NCBI GenBank assembly: GCA_902564385.1
Contig: CACFAT010000005.1
Span: 22,594-86,593, forward strand
DNA: 64,000 nucleotides
Direction: 5' to 3'
DNA from: an uncultured Pelagibacteraceae bacterium
GTDB lineage: Bacteria; Pseudomonadota; Alphaproteobacteria; Pelagibacterales; Pelagibacteraceae
The translations under genes were made by a program, and so were the position numbers. The notes beneath the pieces are model-generated. The model saw only the letters and a list, made by a program, of their open reading frames with translations, was not told the DNA's origin and ran no database searches. Positions 1 to 8,831 of this stretch are shown here, one piece after another; position 1 is the first letter of the stretch; the number at the start of each line of letters is the position of its first letter.

Positions 1-839
1 AACAACTCAACTTTATCACCTAGTCCTTTTTTATTTGATGCTGTCAAAAATTCCATTGCAGGGAAAATATTACTCAAATCGTTACCAGGTAGATTAACTT
101 CTCTAGCTTTATAAACTCCTGTAGCTATTAAAATTGCATCATGTTTTTCTCTTAACTCCATCAAGCTGGAATCTTTTCCAACTTCAAAGTTTAAGACAAA
201 TTTAATTCCACTTTCTTCTAAAAGTTTTATTCTTCTTTGAACAACATGCTTTTCTAATTTAAATCCTGGGATACCATATATTAGTAGCCCTCCAGCTCTG
301 TCATAACGATCATATATAGTTACCTTGTATCCTTTTTTTCTGAGTTGTTCTCCACAAGCAAGTCCAGCAGGACCAGAACCTATAATTCCTACACTCTCAT
401 TTTTTTCACTATTTATTTCTATTGGTTTAACCCAACCATTTTCCCAGGCTTTCTCTGTGATATATTTTTCTATTGATCCAATAGTTACTGTTCCATGACC
501 CGATTGCTCTATTACACAATTTCCTTCACACAGCCTATCCTGGGGGCAAATTCTTCCACAAACTTCTGGCATGTTGTTTGTGCTTTGTGATAATTGATAA
601 GCTTCCTCATATCTTCCCTCTGCCGTTAGTTTAAGCCAATCTGGTATATTGTTACTTAATGGACAATGAACTTGGCAAAATGGTACTCCACATTGGGAAC
701 ATCTGCTTGACTGCTGAACAGCTCTATCTTTTAGAAATTCTTGATATATCTCATCAAAATCCTCTTTTCGGTCTGATATATCTCTTTTAGGTGGATTTTG
801 TTGACCTATATCAACAAACTTAAGCATTTTTTCTGACAT
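1..839 (-). CDS. gltD: Glutamate synthase small subunit, C-terminus cut by window edge
   Basis: This is the NADPH-oxidising, FAD-binding beta subunit of glutamate synthase, which feeds electrons to GltB for ammonium assimilation. Reading the minus strand from the ATG at 839 gives about 279 residues before the window ends. Two Cys clusters near the N-terminus (CSQCGVPFCQVHCP and CGRICPQDRLCEGNC) fit the two low-potential 4Fe-4S clusters of the family. They are followed by a dinucleotide-binding fold (GIIGSGPAGLACGEQLR) and the conserved GGLLIYGIPGFK stretch. The remaining C-terminal third would lie before position 1. The gene is divergent from uppP, with about 180 bases between the two starts. 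Similar Fe-S oxidoreductase subunits share this fold, but the Cys pattern and length fit GltD best. Confidence 0.9.
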   Translation of the reverse strand, partial: MSEKMLKFVDIGQQNPPKRDISDRKEDFDEIYQEFLKDRAVQQSSRCSQCGVPFCQVHCPLSNNIPDWLKLTAEGRYEEAYQLSQSTNNMPEVCGRICPQDRLCEGNCVIEQSGHGTVTIGSIEKYITEKAWENGWVKPIEINSEKNESVGIIGSGPAGLACGEQLRKKGYKVTIYDRYDRAGGLLIYGIPGFKLEKHVVQRRIKLLEESGIKFVLNFEVGKDSSLMELREKHDAILIATGVYKAREVNLPGNDLSNIFPAMEFLTASNKKGLGDKVEL

Positions 840-1017
840 GGTGGACGCTATATATACGATAAAAATTTAATAATAAACAATTACAAGGTCATAAATATTG
901 ACTAATATTTCACAAAACTTAAGTAAATCAGCGGTTTTTTCTTATTATGCATAGATGATATGCAAATATGTAATTGCTTTAATTTGGTTACAATTTCATT
1001 ATGAAGTATTGGATCTA

Positions 1018-1785
1018 ATGATTTCAAAATATGTGGAGACGCTAATTTTATCAATTATTCAAGGAATATCTGAGTTTATTCCAGTAAGCTCGTCTGCACA
1101 TCTTTTAATTATATCAAGATTAAGTGACTTCAATGTTAGCAACCTACAATTAGATATTAGTCTGCATTTAGGTTCTTTGTTAGCAATTATTTTATTTTTT
1201 AGAAAAGAGTTAATAAATATCGTTAATAATAAAAATATATTTCTACTAATAATTCTTGGGTCTATACCATTAGTTATTGTTGGTTATATTTTTTACTCCA
1301 CAAATTTAATTGATCAATTTAGAAACTTAAAAGTTGTCGCTTGGACAACTTTGTTTTTTGGAATTTTATTATACTTTTCAGATAAGTTTGAATTGAAAAA
1401 TAAAATTTCTTCAGAATTAAATATTAAAAGTATTATTATAATAGGGTTATTTCAGATTTTAGCTATTATTCCAGGAGTCAGTAGATCGGGTATAGTAATT
1501 ACAGCTTCAAGATTTTTAAAATTTGACAGAGTTGAATCATCAAAGATAGCTTTTTATTTGTCTATTCCAGCTTTAGCAGGTGCAAGTATTTTGGGATTTA
1601 AAGATGTTATTAATGATCAAATAAATTTTGATGCTATATTTATTTTTTCTACTTCAGTTTCATTTTTATTTTCTTATTTTACAATTAAATATTTTCTTAT
1701 TTATGTTAAAATGTTTAGTTTAGGTTTTTTTGTTATTTATAGAATAGTTTTAAGTATTATTCTTTTTTCAATTATTTACTTATGA
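1018..1785 (+). CDS. uppP: Undecaprenyl-diphosphate phosphatase
   Basis: This integral membrane enzyme dephosphorylates undecaprenyl pyrophosphate to recycle the lipid carrier for peptidoglycan and other surface glycans. The 255-residue protein carries both family signatures: EFIPVSSSAHL near the N-terminus, with the catalytic Glu and Ser/His region, and PGVSRSG in the middle. Several hydrophobic segments follow. The open frame extends upstream to 955, but the family begins at the Met encoded at 1018, so I place the start there. Its stop overlaps the convergent transporter by 6 bases: the Leu TTA codon just before the TGA is the TAA stop of the opposite gene. UppP (BacA) is usually about 265-275 residues, so this copy is slightly short. 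Confidence 0.93.
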   Translation: MISKYVETLILSIIQGISEFIPVSSSAHLLIISRLSDFNVSNLQLDISLHLGSLLAIILFFRKELINIVNNKNIFLLIILGSIPLVIVGYIFYSTNLIDQFRNLKVVAWTTLFFGILLYFSDKFELKNKISSELNIKSIIIIGLFQILAIIPGVSRSGIVITASRFLKFDRVESSKIAFYLSIPALAGASILGFKDVINDQINFDAIFIFSTSVSFLFSYFTIKYFLIYVKMFSLGFFVIYRIVLSIILFSIIYL

Positions 1786-2667
1786 TTTTTTGGATGTTGG
1801 AGCAATTTGAGAAAATATTACAGCAATAAGAATTAATACACATCCTAAAATATTATTTATGTTAAGAACTTGACTTAAGATAATCCATCCAGCAATTGTT
1901 GCAAAGACACCTTCAAGAGAGTAAATTATTGCTGCTGGAGCTTCTTCAATATTTTTTTGTGCAAACATTTGTAAAGTAAAAGCAAGTCCTCCAGATAAGA
2001 CGCCTGCGTATAATATTGAACTATACTCAGTTAAAATTTTTGTAATAACTACTTCCTCTAAAATAAAAGCAAATATAAGAGATAAACCAAAAACAAGAGC
2101 TGCTTGTAATGCTGCATAAAAAATTGGTATATTGAATTTCTCCATAAATTTTCCAGCAAAAATTATATGTAAAGCCCAAAATAGTGAGCATAGAATAACT
2201 AAAGCATCACCTATCATAATTTCTGAGTTTGAAAAATCACTTAATAGGTAAACACCTATTATACACAAACCTATTGAAGGCCAAAGACTCCAATGGACTT
2301 TAATAGAATAAATAAAAAATAATAAAATTGGAACTAATGGAACATAAAAAACTGTAAAAAAAGCTGCATTAGCTATATTCGTGTATTGTAATGCGGCTTG
2401 CTGCAAGTAGGTGCCCAAAAATAATGATATACCCATTAAAAATAAATATTTAAAAAATAATTTTTTATTAAAATTGATTTCATGATTAATTTTTTTTCCT
2501 TCTAAAATTAAAGCAATGGGTAGGACTGTAAGAAAACCAACAAAAAATCTAGATGCATTGAATGTTAATGGACCAATATTGTCCATGCCTGTGTCTTGAG
2601 CAATGAAAGCAGTACCCCAAATAAATGTTGTTATCAAAGCGCATATAAGCGATGTAGTTTTGGACAT
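1780..2667 (-). CDS. DMT-superfamily (EamA) transporter
   Basis: This 295-residue, very hydrophobic protein has about ten predicted membrane segments in two five-helix halves. It opens with the EamA-type pattern ALITTFIWGTAFIAQ, and the second half carries SLFWALHIIFAG and later SLEGVFATIAGWIILSQ. Members of this family export amino acids or other small metabolites. The substrate cannot be read from the sequence. It lies 14 bases downstream of the gamma-butyrobetaine-hydroxylase-like gene and is probably cotranscribed with it and with aceE-aceF, which may hint at export or uptake of a related small metabolite. That link is inference from position only. Confidence 0.82.
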   Translation of the reverse strand: MSKTTSLICALITTFIWGTAFIAQDTGMDNIGPLTFNASRFFVGFLTVLPIALILEGKKINHEINFNKKLFFKYLFLMGISLFLGTYLQQAALQYTNIANAAFFTVFYVPLVPILLFFIYSIKVHWSLWPSIGLCIIGVYLLSDFSNSEIMIGDALVILCSLFWALHIIFAGKFMEKFNIPIFYAALQAALVFGLSLIFAFILEEVVITKILTEYSSILYAGVLSGGLAFTLQMFAQKNIEEAPAAIIYSLEGVFATIAGWIILSQVLNINNILGCVLILIAVIFSQIAPTSKKS

Positions 2668-2681
2668 TAATTTAATTAAAT

Positions 2682-3779
2682 TTAGATAATATTATTCATT
2701 CTACAACAGCTATCAAAATCTTCTTTATTGATATAGCAACCAGCCATTTTTCTTATACCTGAAAATGCACCTCTACCATGCATTACTCTCCAATTATTAA
2801 ATATTAGTAATTCACCAGGTTTTAAAATGTGCCTCCACTGATATTGCTTTTGGTTTGCCATCGTATCAAATACTTTAATTGCTTTATAAAAATTAATTGT
2901 TTTCTGATTGGTTTCTCTAAAAGGTGCTCTATCGTAATTGTTAAAACTAATTTGATCAAAATTATTTTTTTCATTTAATTTTATTATTGGTCTTTTTGCT
3001 TCAAGGCGAACACCATCACCAATATAAGAACCTTTAACTTTTGTATTTGTTAAAGTTTTAAAATGTTTTTTATATTTTTGTTTGATTTCATTTGCCAATT
3101 TAAATCCATCTACCATTATAGAATCTCCACCTTTAGCATCATACTTACAACAAAGCAGTAATTGTAAACCTGGAGCATCATTACTATATGTAGAGTCTGT
3201 ATGTGGTCTCAGTTCTTGGTTTGAATATGCACTGTCTGCTTTTTTATTATTTGATTCAAAAGTCCACAATCCTCCAAAAATTGAATTTCTGACATAACCT
3301 ATTTTTTTAGCTATGTATTCAACTGAGTTTAAATTCTTTGAACAATTTCTTACGACTGCAAAACCATATATGTGAATTTTTTTTAATAGATTTTTAAATC
3401 CTACTTTAGTTTGTAATTGCTTATAGTTAATGAAAATTTGATTTTTTATGTCTTTATCTTTCCAAAATTGAGTATCACTTTTAGTTTCTTCTTTTTTTAA
3501 AGAATTTTTTTTTAAAAATTCATATGAATATTTGGTTGGTTTATTTTCATCAGACCATAATATTTCAATGAATTTCCCTTTTTTTAATAATTTTGCTTTT
3601 TTAATTTTGATATTAATGTCTAAATTTGCGGTATAAGTTATTCTTTGATTGGTTTTAAAATCCCAGTTTTCTTTATTTTTAATATGATCTCTTAACCAAA
3701 TATTAGGAAATGTTTCAAACTTATTGTCATTAAAGTAAAATACAGTTTTATTATTTAAAAGTTTAAAATTTTTAATCAT
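2682..3779 (-). CDS. Gamma-butyrobetaine-hydroxylase-like 2-oxoglutarate/Fe(II) dioxygenase
   Basis: This 365-residue protein belongs to the TauD/TfdA fold, in the gamma-butyrobetaine or trimethyllysine dioxygenase branch. It has the branch's small N-terminal domain (PNIWLRDHI around residues 25-33) and then a jelly-roll core. The iron-binding facial triad is visible as H193 and D195 (in RPHTDSTYSND) with distal H334 (RVMHGRGAFSG); the Arg just after it should bind 2-oxoglutarate. The Cys residues that form the zinc site after WLRD in classical gamma-butyrobetaine hydroxylases are absent. The start overlaps the stop of aceF by 4 bases (ATGA), so translation is probably coupled to pyruvate dehydrogenase. 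The substrate, a quaternary amine or carnitine-like compound, is inferred from the family. Confidence 0.8.
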   Translation of the reverse strand: MIKNFKLLNNKTVFYFNDNKFETFPNIWLRDHIKNKENWDFKTNQRITYTANLDINIKIKKAKLLKKGKFIEILWSDENKPTKYSYEFLKKNSLKKEETKSDTQFWKDKDIKNQIFINYKQLQTKVGFKNLLKKIHIYGFAVVRNCSKNLNSVEYIAKKIGYVRNSIFGGLWTFESNNKKADSAYSNQELRPHTDSTYSNDAPGLQLLLCCKYDAKGGDSIMVDGFKLANEIKQKYKKHFKTLTNTKVKGSYIGDGVRLEAKRPIIKLNEKNNFDQISFNNYDRAPFRETNQKTINFYKAIKVFDTMANQKQYQWRHILKPGELLIFNNWRVMHGRGAFSGIRKMAGCYINKEDFDSCCRMNNII

Positions 3780-5059
3780 TGCTTAGCTAATTTGTAGGCA
3801 AAGTTTTTACCAAGGTTATTTTTTAATTCATTATTAAATCTTGAACCCTCAGCACCGTCAATAATTCTATGATCGTAAGAGAGAGATAAAGGCAACATTG
3901 TTCTAGGTTTAAATTGTCCATCAATATAAACAGGTTTAATATAAGTCCTTCCAATTCCTAAAATAGCAACCTCAGGATAATTTATTATAGGAGTAAAATA
4001 AGTTCCTCCAATGCCACCTAGGCTTGTTATAGTTATGGATCCTCCATAAAACTCTTTTTTATCTATCTTCAAATTTCGGCAATCATCACTAACTTTTTTT
4101 AGGTCCTTGCTTATTTGATCTATATTCTTTTGATTAGCATTTCTTATTTTTGGCACCATTAAACCATTGGGAGTATCAACTGCAATTCCTACATGGAAGT
4201 ATTTTTTTAATGTTATTTTTCCATTTTCAATATTGTCAATAGAACTATTAAATCTTGGAAAAACTTTCAAAGCTTCCACAACTGCCTTTATGATAAATGC
4301 CAATGGAGTAATTTTCTTTTTTTCTCCAGTAAAAGTATCAGTCAAATTTTGTCTAAATTCTTCTAGCTCAGTAATATCTGCTTCATCACAACTAGTAACA
4401 TGCGGTATTGTTTGCCAAGAATTTGATAAATGTGGAGCAGCAATTCTTTTAATTCTTGGTATATCTTGAATTTCTACATCTCCAAAATCAGCGTGATCAT
4501 ATTCCGAAGGCTTTATAGATGGAGCCTTCTTTTCTTCTTGAGGTTTATTAAAATTAGAAGATACGAATTTTTTTATATCCTCCTCTATAATTCTTCCTGA
4601 TCTTTGTGATCCAGTAATATTATTAATATCAACACCAAGTTCTCTTGCAAATTTTCTAGTTTTTGGGCTAGCAAGTGCTTTGCTTGATTTGAATACACTA
4701 ACTCTATTATTTTTTAATATTTCTTTTGGTTTTGAAATTTTTTTTTCGGATGGTTTTTGTATAATATTTTCTTCTTTAATCTCTTTGACCTCTTCTTCAA
4801 TTTGCTCATCTGGTTTTTCTTCTTCTGAACCAATTATTAATATTGATGAACCCTCTGAAACCTTATCACCAACTTTTAAATTAACTTTTTTAACACTACC
4901 TGAGTATGGGCTTGGTATCTCAACACTTGATTTATCGCTTTCTATTGTAATTATCGGATCATCTTTATTAATATTTGATCCTGCCTCTATTAATACCTCA
5001 ATTACTTCAACATCTTTAAAATCACCAATGTTAGGAACTAATACTTCTTTCTCGCTCAT
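3776..5059 (-). CDS. aceF: Pyruvate dehydrogenase E2, dihydrolipoyl acetyltransferase
   Basis: This is the E2 core of pyruvate dehydrogenase, which transfers the acetyl group from lipoyl-lysine to CoA. The 427 residues show one N-terminal lipoyl domain (residues 1-80, lipoyl Lys K43 in ESDKSSVEIPS) and an acidic Glu/Lys-rich linker. A peripheral subunit-binding domain follows at about 128-168 (ASPKTRKFARELGVDINNI), then the catalytic domain ending with SYDHRIIDGAEG, in which H397 and D401 match the HxxxDG active site. Many gammaproteobacterial E2 proteins carry two or three lipoyl domains; this one has a single one. The ATG shares one base with the aceE stop (TAATG), so the two are tightly coupled. 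Confidence 0.94.
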   Translation of the reverse strand: MSEKEVLVPNIGDFKDVEVIEVLIEAGSNINKDDPIITIESDKSSVEIPSPYSGSVKKVNLKVGDKVSEGSSILIIGSEEEKPDEQIEEEVKEIKEENIIQKPSEKKISKPKEILKNNRVSVFKSSKALASPKTRKFARELGVDINNITGSQRSGRIIEEDIKKFVSSNFNKPQEEKKAPSIKPSEYDHADFGDVEIQDIPRIKRIAAPHLSNSWQTIPHVTSCDEADITELEEFRQNLTDTFTGEKKKITPLAFIIKAVVEALKVFPRFNSSIDNIENGKITLKKYFHVGIAVDTPNGLMVPKIRNANQKNIDQISKDLKKVSDDCRNLKIDKKEFYGGSITITSLGGIGGTYFTPIINYPEVAILGIGRTYIKPVYIDGQFKPRTMLPLSLSYDHRIIDGAEGSRFNNELKNNLGKNFAYKLAKQ

Positions 5060-8000
5060 TATAATTTTGTAGGCATAGGCTTATCTTTATCAATTTTATA
5101 TTTTTTAATTGCATCTACCGCATGTTTAGAAGCAATTAATTGTTCATTAGATAAAATACTTAAGCCATATGCAACTATATGCTCTTTATCGACTTCAAAA
5201 AATTTTCTTAGATTTTTTCTTGTATCACTTCTACCAAATCCATCTGTACCCAATGAATAAAAACTTTTATTTATGTAAGGTCTAATTTGGTCAGAATTCA
5301 TTCTCATGTAATCTGAAGCTGCTAAAATAGGACCTTCGGTTTTTCCAAGGCATTTTTCAACGTAAGAGATTTTTTTCTCTCCTCCTGGATTAAGCAAATT
5401 ATACCTTTCTGTTTCAAGTCCATCTCTTCTTAATTCATTAAAACTGGTAACACTCCATACTTCACTATCAACTTGATATTCATTTTGTAAAATTTCTGCT
5501 GCTTCAATCATCTCTCTTAAAATTGTTCCTGAACCCAATAATTGAATCTTATTTTTTTTATTCTTGCTGAAATCTTTTATTTTATACATCCCTTTTAATA
5601 TGCCTTTTTCACAATCTTTGGGCATCTCTGGATGAGAATAATTTTCATTCATTGTTGTAATATAGTAAAAAATATTTTCATGTTTTTCATGCATTCTTCT
5701 TAAACCTTCTTTAAAAATTGTAGCTAATTCATAATGAAAGGTTGGATCATAAGAAACACAATTTGGAATTGTTGATGCTAATAAATGACTGTGACCATCT
5801 TGGTGTTGAAGGCCTTCTCCAGCCAAAGTTGTTCTTCCAGCTGTAGCTCCAATTAGAAATCCTCTTGTTTGACTATCTCCAGCTGCCCACGCAAAATCCC
5901 CAGTTCTTTGAAAACCAAACATAGAATAAAAAAGATAAATTGGTATCATTTCTATATCATGATTTGAATACGATGTTCCTGCAGCTATCCATGATGCCAT
6001 GGATCCAGCCTCATTTATTCCTTCCTCTAAAACTTGACCACTTTTCTCTTCCTTGTAAGAGCTTAATTGAGCTGAGTCCTCTGGCTCATATTTTTGACCT
6101 TCATGCGCATATATACCTATTTTTTGGAAAAAACCTTCCATACCAAAAGTTCTTGCTTCATCAGGGATTATTGGAACAAGTCTTGGAGCAACATTTTTAT
6201 CTCTTAGCAAATTCGTCAACATCCTAACAAGTGCCATAGTAGTTGACATTTCTTTTTCACCAGTTGATTTTTTCATAAAGTCAAAAATATCATTACTTGG
6301 TGTTTTGATTGGTTTCGAAAAAGATGATCTCTCAGGAATATATCCTCCTAAAGCCAATCTTCTTTTTTTTAAGTATTTTATTTCCTCTGAATTTTCGTCA
6401 GGTCTAAAGTATTCTATATTTTTGACTTGTTCATCTGTTAATGGAACATCAAATCTATCTCTATAATATAGCAAATCATCTACACCTAATTTTTTTTGCT
6501 GATGGGTTGTATTTATACTTTCACCAGATTTTCCCATACCATATCCTTTAATTGTTTTAGCTAATATGACTGTTGGTCTGTCTTTTGTATTAATAGCTTT
6601 ATGATAAGCAGCATAAACTTTATGTGGGTCGTGACCGCCTCTATTTAATTTCCAAATATCGCTATCCGTATAACTTGCAACTAGATTTTTAAGTTCAGGG
6701 TATTTCCCAAAGAAGTTATCTCTAACATATAAACCGCCTTTTGCTTTAAAGGCTTGGTATTCTCCATCAACTGCTTCGTTCATTCTTTTTACAAGTAAAC
6801 CTGATTTATCATTTGCGAGTAAAGGATCCCAATATGATCCCCAAATGACTTTTATTACATTCCATCCAGCTCCTCTAAAAATTCCTTCTAATTCTTGAAT
6901 AATTTTACCATTGCCTCTTACTGGACCATCTAATCTTTGTAGGTTGCAGTTCACAACATAAATCAAGTTATCTAACTTTTCTCTTGCTGCTAAACCAATA
7001 GATCCTAGAGCTTCAGGCTCGTCTATTTCACCATCTCCTAAGAAAGACCAAACTTTTCTATTCTCATCTTTTATTAATTTTCTATTAATAAGATATTTCA
7101 TAAATCTTGCCTGATAGGTTGCCATCATTGGTCCAAGACCCATGGAAACAGTTGGAAACTGCCAAAACTTAGGCATCAGCCATGGATGAGGATAAGATGA
7201 CAAACCTCCTGGGTAAACTTCCTGTCTGAATCTATCTAATTGCTTCTCGTCAAGTCTTCCTTCCAAAAAAGCTCTAGCGTAAATACCTGGCGCTGAATGT
7301 CCTTGGAAATAAATTAAATCTCCACCAAATTTATTGCTTTTAGCTCTCCAAAAATGATTCATTCCAATATCATAAAGAGTTGCTGCTGAAGCAAATGTCC
7401 CAATGTGACCTCCTAATGAAGGATCTCTCATGTTTGCTCTGACAACCATCACTGCTGAATTCCATCGAATTAGTGCTCTGATTTTTCTTTCAATATTTTG
7501 ATCGCCTGGAGATTTTATCTCTTCATCTGCTGGTATAGTGTTTATGTATGGTGTATTTTGGGTGTAAGGTATATTTGATCCCTCTTTATATGCCTGATCA
7601 ATTAATTGTTTAATTAAAAAATGAGCTCTCTCAGGTCCTTCGGAATGTACTACAGCAGACAAAGATTCTAACCATTCTTTTGTCTCTTGAGGATCAATAT
7701 CATTATTATTTTCAACTATTTCTAATCTTTCATTATGTTCTTCTACTTGTGTATTTTCTACTTTGATCTCTTTATGTACACTCGTATCTAATTCAGAATT
7801 ATTATATCCGTTAGAATTTTCCGCTTCGGCAATTATTTTTTCCGTTGAAGGTGGTATCTTTTCAATAGTTTCTTGTTTTTGCTGAGTTCCATTCTCAGAG
7901 GATAATGTTAGTATCAAATCTCCTTTAGAAACTTTATCGCCAATCTTTATGTTAATACTATCTACAACGCCCTCAAAAGCAGATGGTACTTCAACACTTG

Positions 8001-8127
8001 ATTTATCACTTTCTAAAGTTATTACAGGGTCATTTTTAGAGATTTTATCTCCTTCTTTTACAAGAATTTCTATGATTTCTACTTCTTCAAAATCTCCAAT
8101 ATCTGGAACTAGTAATTTTTCACTCAT
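5059..8127 (-). CDS. aceE: Pyruvate dehydrogenase E1 (homodimeric type) with N-terminal lipoyl domain
   Basis: This is the thiamine-diphosphate E1 of pyruvate dehydrogenase, decarboxylating pyruvate and acetylating lipoamide. At 1022 residues it is about 130 longer than usual AceE (about 890). The extra part is a complete lipoyl domain at residues 1-80, with lipoyl Lys K42 in LESDKSSVEVPS, nearly matching the domain of the E2 encoded next door. A Glu/Asn-rich linker runs to about residue 145, and the E1 proper begins near KEWLESLSAVV. The E1 part keeps the thiamine-diphosphate motif FLGDGEIDEPEALG with NCNLQRLDGPV after it, and the HQQKKLG region. No E3 gene lies in this cluster. The gene is the first of the aceE-aceF-dioxygenase-transporter string. 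Confidence 0.93.
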   Translation of the reverse strand: MSEKLLVPDIGDFEEVEIIEILVKEGDKISKNDPVITLESDKSSVEVPSAFEGVVDSINIKIGDKVSKGDLILTLSSENGTQQKQETIEKIPPSTEKIIAEAENSNGYNNSELDTSVHKEIKVENTQVEEHNERLEIVENNNDIDPQETKEWLESLSAVVHSEGPERAHFLIKQLIDQAYKEGSNIPYTQNTPYINTIPADEEIKSPGDQNIERKIRALIRWNSAVMVVRANMRDPSLGGHIGTFASAATLYDIGMNHFWRAKSNKFGGDLIYFQGHSAPGIYARAFLEGRLDEKQLDRFRQEVYPGGLSSYPHPWLMPKFWQFPTVSMGLGPMMATYQARFMKYLINRKLIKDENRKVWSFLGDGEIDEPEALGSIGLAAREKLDNLIYVVNCNLQRLDGPVRGNGKIIQELEGIFRGAGWNVIKVIWGSYWDPLLANDKSGLLVKRMNEAVDGEYQAFKAKGGLYVRDNFFGKYPELKNLVASYTDSDIWKLNRGGHDPHKVYAAYHKAINTKDRPTVILAKTIKGYGMGKSGESINTTHQQKKLGVDDLLYYRDRFDVPLTDEQVKNIEYFRPDENSEEIKYLKKRRLALGGYIPERSSFSKPIKTPSNDIFDFMKKSTGEKEMSTTMALVRMLTNLLRDKNVAPRLVPIIPDEARTFGMEGFFQKIGIYAHEGQKYEPEDSAQLSSYKEEKSGQVLEEGINEAGSMASWIAAGTSYSNHDIEMIPIYLFYSMFGFQRTGDFAWAAGDSQTRGFLIGATAGRTTLAGEGLQHQDGHSHLLASTIPNCVSYDPTFHYELATIFKEGLRRMHEKHENIFYYITTMNENYSHPEMPKDCEKGILKGMYKIKDFSKNKKNKIQLLGSGTILREMIEAAEILQNEYQVDSEVWSVTSFNELRRDGLETERYNLLNPGGEKKISYVEKCLGKTEGPILAASDYMRMNSDQIRPYINKSFYSLGTDGFGRSDTRKNLRKFFEVDKEHIVAYGLSILSNEQLIASKHAVDAIKKYKIDKDKPMPTKL

Positions 8128-8238
8128 TTCGCTATTTGTATATATATATATTATTTACTTTTAATAGATGTATATTTTTGACCATTATTAAAATTTAGTA
8201 AAATTAATAATAAATGTTAAAAGAATAGATTAAATTTA

Positions 8239-8315
8239 GCGCCTGTAGCTCAATTGGATAGAGCGCTTGGCTACGGACCAGGAGGTTCTGGGTTCGACTC
8301 CTAGCAGGCGCACCA
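8239..8315 (+). tRNA. tRNA-Arg (anticodon ACG)
   Basis: A full cloverleaf can be folded. The acceptor stem is GCGCCTG with CAGGCGC, and the D arm is GCTC-AATTGGATA-GAGC. The anticodon stem CTTGG/CCAGG encloses the loop CTACGGA, giving anticodon ACG. The T arm has the loop TTCGACT. The 3' CCA is encoded in the DNA. The A34 of ACG would be deaminated to inosine by TadA, as is usual for this tRNA. Confidence 0.95.
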
Positions 8316-8328
8316 AAAAGAAGGAAAA

Positions 8329-8412
8329 ATGAAAATATCTTTGCAAAAATCTGTAATTTATTTTTTTGTAATAGTGTTAATAATATTATTTTTAATAACT
8401 TTAATAATTTAA
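8329..8412 (+). CDS. 27-residue single-pass membrane microprotein
   Basis: This short frame was found by eye between tRNA-Arg and the thioesterase gene. It encodes 27 residues: a polar, basic start (MKISLQKS) followed by an almost unbroken run of Val, Ile, Leu and Phe, which fits one membrane helix. A strong ribosome-binding site (AGAAGG) sits 5-6 bases upstream of the ATG. Its TAA stop shares one base with the ATG of the thioesterase gene (TAATG), the same coupling seen at many true gene junctions in this window. I do not recognise a family. It could be a leader for translational coupling rather than a functional protein. Confidence 0.5.
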   Translation: MKISLQKSVIYFFVIVLIILFLITLII

Positions 8413-8831
8413 TGAAAAATTTTAAACAAATTAGCGTTAAAAAAGGTTTCATGAGACACAATGGTGGTTTGCTACTAAGAGATATCTCAAAAACTAAATA
8501 TGAATTTAAAACTAAAATAAAAAAAAACCATCTTAACAGAGCTGGCATAACTCATGGTGGGTATATAGCATCGATCATAGATACCGGGTGTGGATCTGGA
8601 GCCCATAGAATTTCGGGTAATCAACCTTGTGTAACTATAACACTTAATATTAACTTTATCGGACCTTCAACTATTGGTGATGAAATTTTTGGATATGTAA
8701 AAATTAAAAAAAAAACAAAAAGTATGGTTTTTTTAGAGTGCTATTTAGAATGTAAAGGTAAAATAATTGCATCTGCCACAGGTATTTGGAAAATACTTCA
8801 ACGTAAGTTACCCCATGCAGGTCTAAGCTAA
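8412..8831 (+). CDS. PaaI-family hotdog thioesterase
   Basis: This 139-residue single-domain hotdog-fold protein probably hydrolyses acyl-CoA thioesters in the cytoplasm. The family signature is visible in NRAGITHGGYIASIIDTGCG, with the HGG motif and the long central helix after it, followed by beta strands such as TITLNINFIGPSTIGDEI. The length is typical. It follows the microprotein at 8329 with a one-base overlap. Its TAA interlocks with the TAG of the convergent TRAP gene in the tetranucleotide CTAA. The acyl group it acts on cannot be predicted. Confidence 0.85.
   Translation: MKNFKQISVKKGFMRHNGGLLLRDISKTKYEFKTKIKKNHLNRAGITHGGYIASIIDTGCGSGAHRISGNQPCVTITLNINFIGPSTIGDEIFGYVKIKKKTKSMVFLECYLECKGKIIASATGIWKILQRKLPHAGLS

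Noticed and set aside
955..1017. Upstream extension of uppP giving 21 extra residues
   Set aside because: The family begins at the Met encoded at 1018; the extra residues are not like a UppP N-terminus.
8178..8204. Possible tRNA-Arg promoter (TTGACC with TAAAAT)
   Set aside because: The spacer is only 15 bases and AT-rich DNA gives many -10-like matches; not strong enough to list.
8204..8548. Long minus-strand frame across the tRNA-Arg and thioesterase start
   Set aside because: It overlaps the tRNA and the start of a clear gene and has no recognisable domain.
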